From Ga0077548 sp035440445 (lineage in GTDB: Bacteria; Pseudomonadota; Alphaproteobacteria; Rhizobiales; Xanthobacteraceae): a stretch of DNA of 64,000 nucleotides. Each line of letters starts with the position of its first letter. Within the stretch, counting starts at the first letter, position 1. Below the pieces are notes generated by a model. That model was given only the letters and a program-made list of their open reading frames with translations. It was not told the DNA's origin and ran no database searches. The position numbers were made by a program, and so were the translations under genes. The stretch lies in NCBI GenBank assembly GCA_035440445.1, contig DAORMJ010000007.1, positions 1 through 64,000 on the forward strand, given 5' to 3'. Of this stretch, positions 1-9,372 are shown one piece after another.

Positions 1-395
1 AGATCATCGATCCCCGCGGCGCCACAGTAAACCACGCCTGTGTTGATCGACGCTTTCGACAGCAGCGCAAGCTGCCGCTCGAGCTTGTCGCGCGTCCACA
101 GATCGTCCGCGTCGAGCGGCGCGATCAAATCCCCGCGCGCCCGGGCTATTGCCAGATTGCGCGCGCGCGACACGCCGCCACGATCCGTTTGCACAAGATG
201 AACGCGCGGGTCGGCCACCATTGCCTCGCGTACCCGCTCGACCGTGTCATCCGTAGAGCCGTCATCGACGACGATGACTTCGATGTCACGATAGGTCTGG
301 CCTCCCGCCGACGCCAGACAGCGCCCTATGTAACGCCCGGCATTATAAGCCGGCACGATGACCGAAATCAGATTTCTGCCAGCGGGTGTATCCAC
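1..395 (-). CDS. Glycosyltransferase family 2, N-terminal part (cut by window edge)
   Basis: The leftward frame encodes a GT-A fold glycosyltransferase. After about ten residues comes the beta-strand VIVPAYNAGRYIGR, then EVIVVDDGSTDDT, then PLDADDLW, which carries the DXD-type nucleotide-sugar and metal site. I place the start at a GTG at 395-393, one base after the rmlA stop, with no other start nearby. The C-terminus lies beyond position 1. As the last visible gene of the export-lipoprotein and rhamnose operon, it probably transfers rhamnose or another sugar to the surface polysaccharide. Family is certain; donor and acceptor are unknown. Confidence 0.85.
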   Translation of the reverse strand, partial: MDTPAGRNLISVIVPAYNAGRYIGRCLASAGGQTYRDIEVIVVDDGSTDDTVERVREAMVADPRVHLVQTDRGGVSRARNLAIARARGDLIAPLDADDLWTRDKLERQLALLSKASINTGVVYCGAAGIDD

Positions 396-396
396 A

Positions 397-1284
<888 letters not shown>

Positions 1285-1292
1285 TGCAGCAC

Positions 1293-2354
1293 CTAGGCAG
1301 TCGCGAGCGTGCCGAGCCGCTCGCCGCTATACACGCCGCTTCGAAGCGATTGCCACCACGGGCGATTTTCGAGATACCACATCACCGTCTTTCGCAAGCC
1401 GGTCTCGAAACTTTCCTGCGCACGCCATTGAATTTCGCGCTGGGCCTTGGAAGAGTTGATCGCGTAACGCTGGTCGTGACCAGGCCTATCCTGAACGTAG
1501 GCGATCAACTCACGATGCGAGTGGCTCTTGGGAGCCAATTCGTCGAGCGCATCGCAGATCGCTTCAACGACCTCGATATTCTTCCGCTCTTCGTTACCAC
1601 CGACGCAATAGCATTGGCCGGGCTGGCCATATGTCAGCGCGTTCAACAATGCACGCGCGTGATCCTCGACATGAAGCCAGTCCCTTACATTGAGGCCCTT
1701 GCCATAGACCGGCAGCTTCTTGCCTTCGAGACCATTGATGATCATGAGCGGGATCAGTTTTTCGGGAAACTGCCACGGCCCATAATTATTGGAACAATTG
1801 GTGACGAGCGCCGGCAGCCCATACGTGCGGTGCCAGGCATTCACAAGATGGTCCGACGCGGCCTTCGACGCGGAGTACGGAGAACTCGGGTCGTAAGGTG
1901 TCGTTTCCTCGAAGCGGCCTTCCGCGCCAAGCGAGCCAAACACCTCGTCCGTTGAGATGTGCACGAAGCGGAAGCGATCCTTTCGCTCGCCGGTAAGGCC
2001 TCTCCAGTATTCAAGCGCGGCCTGCAGCATCGAAAACGTGCCAACAACATTGGTATGGATGAATTCTCCCGGCCCATCGATAGAGCGATCGACATGGCTT
2101 TCGGCTGCAAGGTTGAGAATCGAATCCGGCGCGAAGTTCCTGATCGCGGCCTGCATGCTTGTCAGGTCGGCGATGTCGCCTTTCAGAAATGAATAGCGTT
2201 CGCTGCTTTCGATGCTACGGAGCGCTGCGGGATTTGCGGCATAGGTCAGCTTATCGACCACCAGAATTTCGGAATCGGTGCTTTCCACAATCAGACGGGC
2301 GACGGCCGACCCGATAAAGCCGGCTCCGCCAGTCACCAAAATACGCTTCGTCAT
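1293..2354 (-). CDS. rmlB: dTDP-glucose 4,6-dehydratase RmlB
   Basis: Converts dTDP-glucose to dTDP-4-keto-6-deoxyglucose (step 2 of dTDP-rhamnose synthesis). It is an extended short-chain dehydrogenase with the NAD site TGGAGFIGS near the N-terminus, HISTDEVFGSLG, and the catalytic YSASK. The frame is open six codons further upstream (to 2372). I chose the ATG at 2354 because GGAGAGA lies at 2361-2367 with correct spacing and because MTKRILVTGG is the usual family N-terminus. It is 353 residues, a normal length, and is 22 bases downstream of rmlC. Confidence 0.96.
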   Translation of the reverse strand: MTKRILVTGGAGFIGSAVARLIVESTDSEILVVDKLTYAANPAALRSIESSERYSFLKGDIADLTSMQAAIRNFAPDSILNLAAESHVDRSIDGPGEFIHTNVVGTFSMLQAALEYWRGLTGERKDRFRFVHISTDEVFGSLGAEGRFEETTPYDPSSPYSASKAASDHLVNAWHRTYGLPALVTNCSNNYGPWQFPEKLIPLMIINGLEGKKLPVYGKGLNVRDWLHVEDHARALLNALTYGQPGQCYCVGGNEERKNIEVVEAICDALDELAPKSHSHRELIAYVQDRPGHDQRYAINSSKAQREIQWRAQESFETGLRKTVMWYLENRPWWQSLRSGVYSGERLGTLATA

Positions 2355-2376
2355 ATCAATTCTCTCCAACAAAAAC

Positions 2377-2928
2377 TTACGGCATGCAGGTGCTATCGCT
2401 CAACAGCGGGCTCTTCGTGTCTTTCTCCGACAATATCGGCGTGCCGTTCAGCGGCCACACGATGCCGATCGCCGGATCATCCCAACGAATGCAGCTATCA
2501 TGCTCGGCGGAGTAATACTCGGTGACTTTATAAAGGACCTCGGTATTCGGCTCCAATGTGCAAATCCCGTGCGCAAAACCCTTTGGAACCAGAATCTGCT
2601 CCCCGCCGCTCGCGGTAATACGAGCGGATACCCACTTCCCGAAGGTTGGCGACGATCGGCGGATATCCACGGCGACGTCGAGGATCGAGCCTCGCACCAC
2701 GCGGACAAGTTTATCCTGCGCTTTCGGCTCCGTCTGGAAATGCAGGCCGCGCACCGTCCCCGTTTCGGCGGACATCGAATGATTGTCCTGAACGAAATCG
2801 AGGCGAATACCGGCTTCTGCAAAAACTCTCTTGTTATACGTCTCCGAGAAGAACCCGCGATGATCTCCAAACCGCTTCGGCGTAATCAGCAAGACATCTT
2901 TCAAAGCGAGCGGTTTCACATCAATCAT
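2377..2928 (-). CDS. rmlC: dTDP-4-dehydrorhamnose 3,5-epimerase RmlC
   Basis: Epimerises C3 and C5 of dTDP-4-keto-6-deoxyglucose. The 183-residue cupin has the typical start MIDVKPLALKDVLLITPKRF, then GDHRGFFSETYN, DNHSMS and GTVRGLHFQ, the last carrying the catalytic His. Length matches the family. It sits between rmlD (39-base gap) and rmlB (22-base gap) in the same direction. Confidence 0.96.
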   Translation of the reverse strand: MIDVKPLALKDVLLITPKRFGDHRGFFSETYNKRVFAEAGIRLDFVQDNHSMSAETGTVRGLHFQTEPKAQDKLVRVVRGSILDVAVDIRRSSPTFGKWVSARITASGGEQILVPKGFAHGICTLEPNTEVLYKVTEYYSAEHDSCIRWDDPAIGIVWPLNGTPILSEKDTKSPLLSDSTCMP

Positions 2929-2967
2929 AATTGTCTCTACTTCGCGGGATTCAATAGTCTGGAATAA

Positions 2968-3870
2968 TTAGAAAGCAGACTTCGGAACGAGCCGCTCCAC
3001 AGTATCTTCAACTTCACTACGCCAGAAATTGGCCCGGACACCAAAAGTCCGTTCGAATTTGCTGCAATCGAGCGTCGAATTGGCGGGACGCTTCGTGCGC
3101 GTTGGATATTCTGCCGTTGTAATCGGGCGCACATTGATTTTTCTTCCGGTGAGTTCCCCGTATTTGCCCAGGGCCGCAGCCGCAAAGCCGTGCCAGGTCG
3201 TGGCGCCGTACCCTGTAAAGTGATAGGTTCCGAATATGTCGCCGCCTCGCTCGATCTGGCCTGCAACAGCGGCGATCGCGCGATAAACGTCTTTGGTCGA
3301 TGTCGGAGAGCCGTGTTGATCGGCTACCACGGCAATCTCGTCCCGCTGGGAAGCGAGCCTCAACATCGTTTTCAGAAAATTGTTTCCGAACTCGCCGTAG
3401 AGCCACGACACGCGAAGAATGACATGGCGAGCGAGGTTGGCGCGGATGGCAGCCTCCCCGTCCGCTTTTGTCCGACCGTAGAAACCAATTGGCGCTACGG
3501 CGTCGGTCTCGGAATAGCTTCCCTGCTTCTCGCCATCGAACACGTAGTCGCTCGAGATGTGGACCAAGGCGGCATCGGCGCGTACGCATGCCTTCGCGAG
3601 AGCCTCAGGCCCCGTGACATTGCCGCGGATCGCCGCTTCGCGCTCGATCTCGGCATCATCGACGCGGGTATAGGCTGCTGCGTTCACAACCAGCGATGGC
3701 TGGGCACGGTCGAGCGCCGCCTGCACGGCGCCGGGATCCGCAATATCGACATCGCTTCTTGTCAGCGCAGTGATCGGCAAGCCCGCCGCATCAGCAGCCT
3801 GCCGGAATTCAGTACCGAGTTGGCCGTTTGCTCCAAAGAGCAAAACCTTCGACTTCAACTGCAAACTCAC
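2968..3870 (-). CDS. rmlD: dTDP-4-dehydrorhamnose reductase RmlD
   Basis: Reduces dTDP-4-keto-rhamnose to dTDP-L-rhamnose, the last step. The 300-residue SDR protein has LLFGANGQLGTEF at the N-terminus (NAD(P) site), VNAAAYTRVDDAE, HISSDYVFDG and the catalytic FYGRTKADGE (YxxxK). All four rml genes are present, in the order D-C-B-A on the leftward strand, so the locus can make its own activated L-rhamnose. It begins 21 bases after the small secreted-protein gene and is likely read from the promoter in front of the export lipoprotein gene. Confidence 0.96.
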   Translation of the reverse strand: MSLQLKSKVLLFGANGQLGTEFRQAADAAGLPITALTRSDVDIADPGAVQAALDRAQPSLVVNAAAYTRVDDAEIEREAAIRGNVTGPEALAKACVRADAALVHISSDYVFDGEKQGSYSETDAVAPIGFYGRTKADGEAAIRANLARHVILRVSWLYGEFGNNFLKTMLRLASQRDEIAVVADQHGSPTSTKDVYRAIAAVAGQIERGGDIFGTYHFTGYGATTWHGFAAAALGKYGELTGRKINVRPITTAEYPTRTKRPANSTLDCSKFERTFGVRANFWRSEVEDTVERLVPKSAF

Positions 3871-3891
3871 GAAAAAAAACAGAATGAGACA

Positions 3892-4140
3892 CTAATAGGA
3901 TTTTGAAATCAGCCTGACTTTAAAACAACGCGTTGACCAGGACGGCCTCCACATGCCGTCTGATGGCCGCGAGAAGCGATGACCGTCGCGCACCGCCCAC
4001 CAGCCGGTGCGGCATTCGTAAATATAATTCGGCTTGCGGCCCTTCGCCTCGGCGCTAGCAGCGAGCAAAAAGATACCCGTAAGTGCGGCAGCAGATACCG
4101 CCACCCCGACCACGAATGCTTTCAGCGCTTTACGCATCAT
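3892..4140 (-). CDS. Small secreted protein of unknown function
   Basis: An 82-residue protein with a hydrophobic signal segment at about residues 8-28 ending at AEA. A small mature domain of about 50 residues follows, rich in Trp and Arg, with two Cys (ECRTGWW and TRCFKV) that could form one disulfide. The start codon overlaps the stop of the export lipoprotein gene as ATGA (4137-4140), so the two are translationally coupled. I do not recognise the family. Position suggests a periplasmic accessory of export. Confidence 0.7.
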   Translation of the reverse strand: MMRKALKAFVVGVAVSAAALTGIFLLAASAEAKGRKPNYIYECRTGWWAVRDGHRFSRPSDGMWRPSWSTRCFKVRLISKSY

Positions 4141-5297
4141 CGAGACACCGCTGCAGCGGTGGCGGCCGGGCCAATCACCTGGCCCACGAGACCCAGGAAT
4201 TTTCTCACCGGCACGGCGGTCGATGCCGACACGTAGAGAATATCCTTGTCCCTGACCTGGAACGAGCGGGCCAGGAAGAAGGACTTCGTCGTGCGCATGT
4301 TGAAGCGGTACACCACCGGGATCAGGTCGCCATCAGAGTTGAAATGTCTGCCCGGCGCGAGCTGCTTCACGAGATCCGCGCGTTCGAAACGAAGCAGGAA
4401 TACGCCACTCGGATCTGCCGTTTCATCGACCAGGCCGCCTGCGCGCGCGATCGCCTCTTCCAAAGAAATTCCTGCCGCGTCGAACGGAACCGAAGCATTC
4501 TTGCCCGTGCTGCCGAAGGCCGAGAACGTCTGCGGAATGCGTACGACCGTAATGGTGTCGTCGGGATAGATGAAAACGTTCTCGGCGGGATTGGCCAAAA
4601 TGGAATTGAACGGAACGCTGACCGTGCTGGCGCGGCGCGTGAGGCGCACGAAGGTTTCGTGAGCCGCCGACCGGATGCCGCCGGCGGAGGCAATTACATC
4701 CAGAATGCGATCGCCGCGCGGCGTCAGCGGAATGCGCGCACCTTGCACGACTTCGCCCGTCACCGTCGCCGCGTTGCTCACGTTGCGCGTTATCGTGACG
4801 ACCGCCTGCGGTTCGATCGCCTTACCCTTCAGGCGCTCCACAACAAGCGCTTCGACATCGGCGGTACGCAACCCGAGGACGCGGATTCGTCCGGCGTAAG
4901 GAACCTGAATCGAGCCATCGCGCGGTACGGTCTGCTCGGGGATCGCTGCGGTTCGGGACCCAGCGCTCAGCGTCCTGTCGCCGACGGAAGCTGAGAACAG
5001 ACCACCGGCTGCCGCTTCCCAGATCGTAACTGTAATCGCGTCGCCCACACCGATACGAACGTCAGGAGCCGGACGGGTATTGCCAAAGGTTGCCAGAGAA
5101 TCGCGCGGCCTAGTCGCCCAGATACTCGCCACGCGCTCATCGACGTCCACGACGACGTAGTCGCCGATCGCGCCCTCGTTCGATTCGTTGATGACTTCAG
5201 CCGTGAACGGGCCGGAATTGGGAAGCGCACCGCACCCCGAAAGCACTAAGCAAAGGGCGAGAATCCCACTACTAACGGCTAGCGAACTCTTCTGCAT
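4137..5297 (-). CDS. Outer-membrane polysaccharide export lipoprotein (Wza/KpsD-like)
   Basis: Forms the outer-membrane channel for capsule or exopolysaccharide. The ATG at 5297 gives a lipoprotein signal peptide with the lipobox LSGC about 22 residues in. The Poly_export domain follows (DVRIGVGDAITVTIWEAAAGG), then SLBB-type segments: VPYAGRIRVLGL, an ILDVIASAGGI repeat, and FIYPDDTITV. It is 386 residues, close to Wza. Four extra in-frame codons from a TTG at 5309 are possible, but they would begin upstream of the normal signal peptide. It is the first gene of the leftward rml operon and is divergent from the KpsE/M/T export operon, which fits an ABC-dependent envelope-spanning complex. Confidence 0.9.
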   Translation of the reverse strand: MQKSSLAVSSGILALCLVLSGCGALPNSGPFTAEVINESNEGAIGDYVVVDVDERVASIWATRPRDSLATFGNTRPAPDVRIGVGDAITVTIWEAAAGGLFSASVGDRTLSAGSRTAAIPEQTVPRDGSIQVPYAGRIRVLGLRTADVEALVVERLKGKAIEPQAVVTITRNVSNAATVTGEVVQGARIPLTPRGDRILDVIASAGGIRSAAHETFVRLTRRASTVSVPFNSILANPAENVFIYPDDTITVVRIPQTFSAFGSTGKNASVPFDAAGISLEEAIARAGGLVDETADPSGVFLLRFERADLVKQLAPGRHFNSDGDLIPVVYRFNMRTTKSFFLARSFQVRDKDILYVSASTAVPVRKFLGLVGQVIGPAATAAAVSR

Positions 5298-5601
5298 TGC
5301 TCCGCCCAAAAATCCTCTTGCGGCGGCAGTAATGTACCGATTCCGCTAAAATACTCTAACGCGCCCGCGCGATATGCCACGACGAACGTACAATAGCAAA
5401 GAAATAGCCAAATTTCGCATTACTTTCAATCGCTTGGCGCGCCGTGCGAACGAGAATAATGCGCCTCGCGAATGATAGATCGGCAGGTATTGTGATTATG
5501 CCACAGTTCCAACGCGGAAATCAGGCCATCTTCTTGGCACTTAAAAACATATTTTACGGTATTGTATTGTTCAATATTGGCTCCACCAACGGACGGCTTT
5601 G
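5298..5601. promoter_or_regulatory. Divergent intergenic promoter region of the polysaccharide locus
   Basis: These 304 bases separate two divergent operons and hold no convincing gene. The region is clearly more AT-rich than its flanks. For the rightward operon a TTGGCA (5534-5539) could be a -35 element, but I find no -10 hexamer at ideal spacing. An inverted repeat TATTG-TT-CAATA (5565-5576) lies just before the rightward start and is a candidate operator. Promoter presence is inferred from gene orientation. Confidence 0.45.
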
Positions 5602-6807
5602 ATGAACCAATTGAGCCAGGTGCCAGAACGCGAACTTGTTCAGCCAGGCTGGAAGCAGTTCACATCCTGGACCGGCATTTCGCAGAGTTCCGAGAAGCTG
5701 TATCGGCGGTTTGGGCTTTTCGGCCTGAGCTTCTGCGCCTTCGTATTGGTGCCGACGGTTATTGCCTTTCTCTACACCGTGACCCTCGCCTCTGAGCAGT
5801 TCGTCTCCGAAGCGCGGTTCGCCGTGCGGTCTCCCGACGTCAAACCCTCGCCGGCTTCCGATGCGCTCTCAATGCTGTCATCGTTTACCGGAGTGCGATC
5901 AACGACGCAGGATGCTTTCATCGTTGCCGACTATATTCGAAGCCGGACGATCATCGAGGATCTTGGCGGCAAGTCCGCAGTCGCGGACATCTATTCCCGA
6001 CGCGGTGTCGACTGGATTTCGCGGCTGAAATCGACCGCCTCTCTCGAGGACACGCTCTTCTATTGGCGCCGCAAAGTTCTTGTCGCGATAGACACCCAGT
6101 CGAATATTGTCACTTTGCGGGTTTTTGCGTTCAACCGCGAGGACGCAAAGTCTCTTGCAGATCGCATCGTTCAGCGAAGCGAGGCGCTCGTGAACGAAAT
6201 TTCACTGCGCAGCCGCCGAGACGCTTACGCGCGCGCGGAGACTGAAGTTCAACTCGCGATGCAAAGGCTCGGCACATTACGGGCCGCATTGTTGTCGTTT
6301 CGCAACAAGGCGAACGTCATCGACCCGCTTGCGGGAGCTGTCTCCATCGGAGAAACCTTGACGCTTCTCACGCGCGAAAAGATCACGCTCGAAAGCAACC
6401 GCTCCAGCCTGCGCAAATCAATCGACGAATCTTCGCCGACGATCCGGCTTTTGACAACGCAGATTGACTCGATCGACAAACAAATTGCCTTGCTTCAATC
6501 GCGCCTGACGGGACATGTAAAGGGACTCGAGACGGCGGCCGGGCAGCTTGCGGATTATGAAGATTTGAAACTTCAGAGTCAGTTCGCCGAAAAGCTTCTG
6601 GAAATATCACAAGGAAGTCTGGAGCGAGCCCGGCGCGAACATCAGCAGCAGCAGTTATATCTTGTGACGGTTGTGAAACCCACGATCCCCGAAGAATCGA
6701 TATATCCGAGACCGGCAGTTGATCCTGCAATCATCTTTGCTCTGTGTTTGGTTATCTGGAGCATGATTGCGCTGGTTATTGCGTCCATACGGGATCATGT
6801 GGGTTAG
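5602..6807 (+). CDS. Capsule polysaccharide export inner-membrane protein, KpsE-like (copy 1)
   Basis: Polysaccharide co-polymerase of the ABC-dependent pathway, spanning the inner membrane and periplasm to couple KpsMT to the outer-membrane channel. The 401-residue protein has an N-terminal membrane segment (about residues 40-62), then the family marker ASEQFVSEARFAVRS. A long periplasmic coiled-coil region and a C-terminal membrane segment ending SIRDHVG follow. No Walker motifs or Tyr tail are present, unlike Wzc. The ATG at 5602 has GGACGG a few bases upstream; a TTG at 5599 is less likely. A second copy lies at 9373. Confidence 0.88.
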   Translation: MNQLSQVPERELVQPGWKQFTSWTGISQSSEKLYRRFGLFGLSFCAFVLVPTVIAFLYTVTLASEQFVSEARFAVRSPDVKPSPASDALSMLSSFTGVRSTTQDAFIVADYIRSRTIIEDLGGKSAVADIYSRRGVDWISRLKSTASLEDTLFYWRRKVLVAIDTQSNIVTLRVFAFNREDAKSLADRIVQRSEALVNEISLRSRRDAYARAETEVQLAMQRLGTLRAALLSFRNKANVIDPLAGAVSIGETLTLLTREKITLESNRSSLRKSIDESSPTIRLLTTQIDSIDKQIALLQSRLTGHVKGLETAAGQLADYEDLKLQSQFAEKLLEISQGSLERARREHQQQQLYLVTVVKPTIPEESIYPRPAVDPAIIFALCLVIWSMIALVIASIRDHVG

Positions 6808-6816
6808 GTCGCCACT

Positions 6817-7908
6817 ATGCTTTTTCACATGGAGCGTCACGGTTCACATATATCGGGGTGGCTTTCACCTGATAATCCCACTGACACGCCTCGCATTGAG
6901 ATAATTCGACCGGACGGTACATCTCAGGAAATGCAGGCAAATGTTTTTCGACAAGACCTGATCGATGTTAAGTTACATCCGACCGGCCACGCTGGTTTCA
7001 GAATTTGCCGGGCAGCAATCCCTGACCTCACGGATTTTATCGACGATATCGAAATTCGTGACGCCACTACGGGCGTTCTGCTTTTTCGAAATTTTCGCGA
7101 AGATCAGCATCTTCCCGCCAAAGTACTGCGTTTTGAGATGCAGGCCATGCCCTACGCCTCGATTGAGGCTGCATGGAGCAAACATTTTTCGCTCTATTAT
7201 AATGCGATAGAACGCTATCCGTTTGAAACGCTGTTTGGCATACTCAATAATCCTGTCGTAAAATCTATCGCACTTTCAGGCCGCCCAAATCTCGCACGAT
7301 ATGAGCAACTTTTCCGTGATCGGGAATATAAGCTCGTTACTCTGCTGCGTGACCCTTACGAGGAGCTTGCGGAACGGCTTTTATTCTACCGCTATGCGCT
7401 TTCACCTTCAGCGCCTGCTCGCTTTAAGGATCACCTGAGCGACTTATCTGATCTGCGCGTTGTCACGCAGCGCTTCGACCCCTCAAATCTTCCTACGTTA
7501 GCTGAGTCTTTTGCCTACCTCTCCGACCGGCAGTTGATGGACTTATCCAATCCGCTGGTAAGAGCGCTAGCCTGCACCGCTGAAGACCCCATACCTAGAA
7601 CTCACCACGTGGAAATCGCTTTAGGCCGGCTTGCAACTTTCGATCTCGTCGGCACGCGAGTTCAATTCGATATCTTTAAGAATTCGCTTGGAGAAATTGC
7701 AGGCGCTCCCATCCTAAAACAGGAGGAACTCGTAACTATGGAACTCCTGAAACCAATCGCTGAAGAGCTAAAGAACATAAAGATAGTTCGTTCACTACTC
7801 TCGCTCGATTCAAAACTCTATGAATTCTCTGTCGAAGCCGTTCGGCGCGCCCTTTCAACCTCATCAAGCTCTCAGAAACGCGCACGTCAACTACATCACG
7901 CACAATGA
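6817..7908 (+). CDS. Protein of unknown function inside the capsule export operon
   Basis: A soluble protein of 363 residues without signal or membrane segments. Residues 1-95 look beta-rich and the rest alpha/beta. The stretch KLVTLLRDPYEELAERLLFY near residues 178-197 resembles the 3'-phosphate-binding strand-helix of sulfotransferases (xxLRDPxxR). I see no matching N-terminal P-loop-like PAPS site, so I do not assign that function. It begins 9 bases after kpsE copy 1, and its stop overlaps the kpsM start as ATGA, so it belongs to the export operon. Codon use is more AT-rich than the rml genes. The start could also be the ATG at 6829. Confidence 0.75.
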   Translation: MLFHMERHGSHISGWLSPDNPTDTPRIEIIRPDGTSQEMQANVFRQDLIDVKLHPTGHAGFRICRAAIPDLTDFIDDIEIRDATTGVLLFRNFREDQHLPAKVLRFEMQAMPYASIEAAWSKHFSLYYNAIERYPFETLFGILNNPVVKSIALSGRPNLARYEQLFRDREYKLVTLLRDPYEELAERLLFYRYALSPSAPARFKDHLSDLSDLRVVTQRFDPSNLPTLAESFAYLSDRQLMDLSNPLVRALACTAEDPIPRTHHVEIALGRLATFDLVGTRVQFDIFKNSLGEIAGAPILKQEELVTMELLKPIAEELKNIKIVRSLLSLDSKLYEFSVEAVRRALSTSSSSQKRARQLHHAQ

Positions 7909-8711
7909 ACAGCAGCGCACAACACGCCCTAGGCCCGTACCGTCAGGCTATCCAGAGCCAGGCCCGAGTGATTGGCGCCCTGATGCTCAGAGACATGCGT
8001 ACACGTTTCGGCCGGACCTTCTTCGGCTACCTCGTGATCGTCGGTTGGCCGCTCAGTCACCTGCTGATGCTCATGGTCATTTACACACTCACTCGTTCCG
8101 TCATACCAATAGGCACGAATGCTAGCGTATTTTTTGCAACCGGGGTGCTTCCATATATTCTGTGCCTCTATCCATCACGCATGACGCTGATGAGTTTAGT
8201 TCAAAATTATCCCCTCCTCTATTTTCCAATCGTGAAATCGCTTGATGTAGTTCTTGCCCGAGGACTATTGGAGATTATTACGGCATTCTGGGTTACCGCA
8301 ATATTCTGCTTCCTGCTTGTCCTGTTCGGCATCGACATAATGCCGATCCATCTCGAAGAAGCGCTCCTTGCTGTCTTCGCGACTATCTATCTGGCATTTT
8401 CACTGGGCTTCTTTGGCGCACTCATTTACAAGGTATTTAGGCCTTGGCAAATCGTTCATATCATCGCAATGATCGTGATGTACTTTTGTTCAGGAGCGCT
8501 TTTCCTTCCCAGCGCATTGCCTGATACTGTTCAATATTACATTTGGTTCAACCCGCTCCTTCACTCGGTCGAATGGCTCCGTTCGGCCTATTACGATGGA
8601 TACAGTTACGGGCTTCTCAGCAAGCCTTACTTGTTGGGCGTGTCGACTGCCTTTCTAATGGCCGGACTCATTGCCGAGCGGTCAATGCGTGGCATTATTC
8701 TGCAGGCCTGA
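7905..8711 (+). CDS. kpsM: Capsule ABC exporter permease, KpsM-like
   Basis: ABC-2 type membrane subunit that moves lipid-linked polysaccharide across the inner membrane. The 268-residue protein starts with an amphipathic region IGALMLRDMRTRFGRTFFGY, the KpsM/Wzm hallmark before the first membrane helix. About six hydrophobic segments follow, with a re-entrant-like FCSGALFLPSALP and a C-terminal WFNPLLHSVEWLRSAYYDGY. It overlaps the upstream gene by four bases and is followed after 4 bases by its ATPase. Confidence 0.94.
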   Translation: MNSSAQHALGPYRQAIQSQARVIGALMLRDMRTRFGRTFFGYLVIVGWPLSHLLMLMVIYTLTRSVIPIGTNASVFFATGVLPYILCLYPSRMTLMSLVQNYPLLYFPIVKSLDVVLARGLLEIITAFWVTAIFCFLLVLFGIDIMPIHLEEALLAVFATIYLAFSLGFFGALIYKVFRPWQIVHIIAMIVMYFCSGALFLPSALPDTVQYYIWFNPLLHSVEWLRSAYYDGYSYGLLSKPYLLGVSTAFLMAGLIAERSMRGIILQA

Positions 8712-8715
8712 TGCC

Positions 8716-9369
8716 ATGATAACAGTCGAAAACGCGCATAAGTATTATCGAATTAACCGTCTAAAGAAGGTTGTTCTTCGAAACGTGAGTTTCAAATTTC
8801 AAGCTGGCCGCAGCTATGGAATTCTTGGAATCAATGGCGCCGGAAAGTCCACTTTCATGCGCCTGCTCTCTGGAACCGAACTACCGAACGGCGGGCGCAT
8901 CCGCCGCACAGTGAGAGTATCTTGGCCGTTAGGCTTCGCCGGGGGCCTGCATCCGAACATGACGGGCCGTGACAATGTTTCATTCGTCGCGCGCGCATAC
9001 GGCGAAAATGTGCGGGAAACCGTTGAGTTCGTCGAGGACTTTGCCGAGGTCGGTCCTTACATGGATGCGCCCGTAAAGACCTACTCGTCGGGCATGGTCC
9101 AGCGGGTAGCGTTCGGCTTGTCGATGGCGATAAACTTTGACTGCTATCTAATCGATGAGGTTATGGCGGTAGGCGATGCCCGCTTTCAGGCGCGCTGCAA
9201 AACTGAGTTCGAAAAGCGCAAAAAGTTCTCGGACATCATTATGGTTTCTCACGGCATGGACGCCATTCAGACCTACTGTCAGGAAGGCATTGTACTTGCC
9301 GGCGGCGAACTCCACCACTTTCCCAAAGTTGCCGACGCAATCGAAGCGTACCGGCTGCTGAATATGTAA
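8716..9369 (+). CDS. kpsT: Capsule ABC exporter ATPase, KpsT-like
   Basis: ATP-binding subunit that powers KpsM. The ATG at 8716, four bases after the kpsM stop, gives 217 residues, the normal KpsT length. It has Walker A GINGAGKST, the signature YSSGMVQR, Walker B CYLIDEVMAVGD, and the switch His in VSHGM. The short C-terminus lacks a Wzt-type carbohydrate-binding domain. This suggests that chain end recognition is not coupled to export, as in group 2 capsules. Confidence 0.95.
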   Translation: MITVENAHKYYRINRLKKVVLRNVSFKFQAGRSYGILGINGAGKSTFMRLLSGTELPNGGRIRRTVRVSWPLGFAGGLHPNMTGRDNVSFVARAYGENVRETVEFVEDFAEVGPYMDAPVKTYSSGMVQRVAFGLSMAINFDCYLIDEVMAVGDARFQARCKTEFEKRKKFSDIIMVSHGMDAIQTYCQEGIVLAGGELHHFPKVADAIEAYRLLNM

Positions 9370-9372
9370 GCG

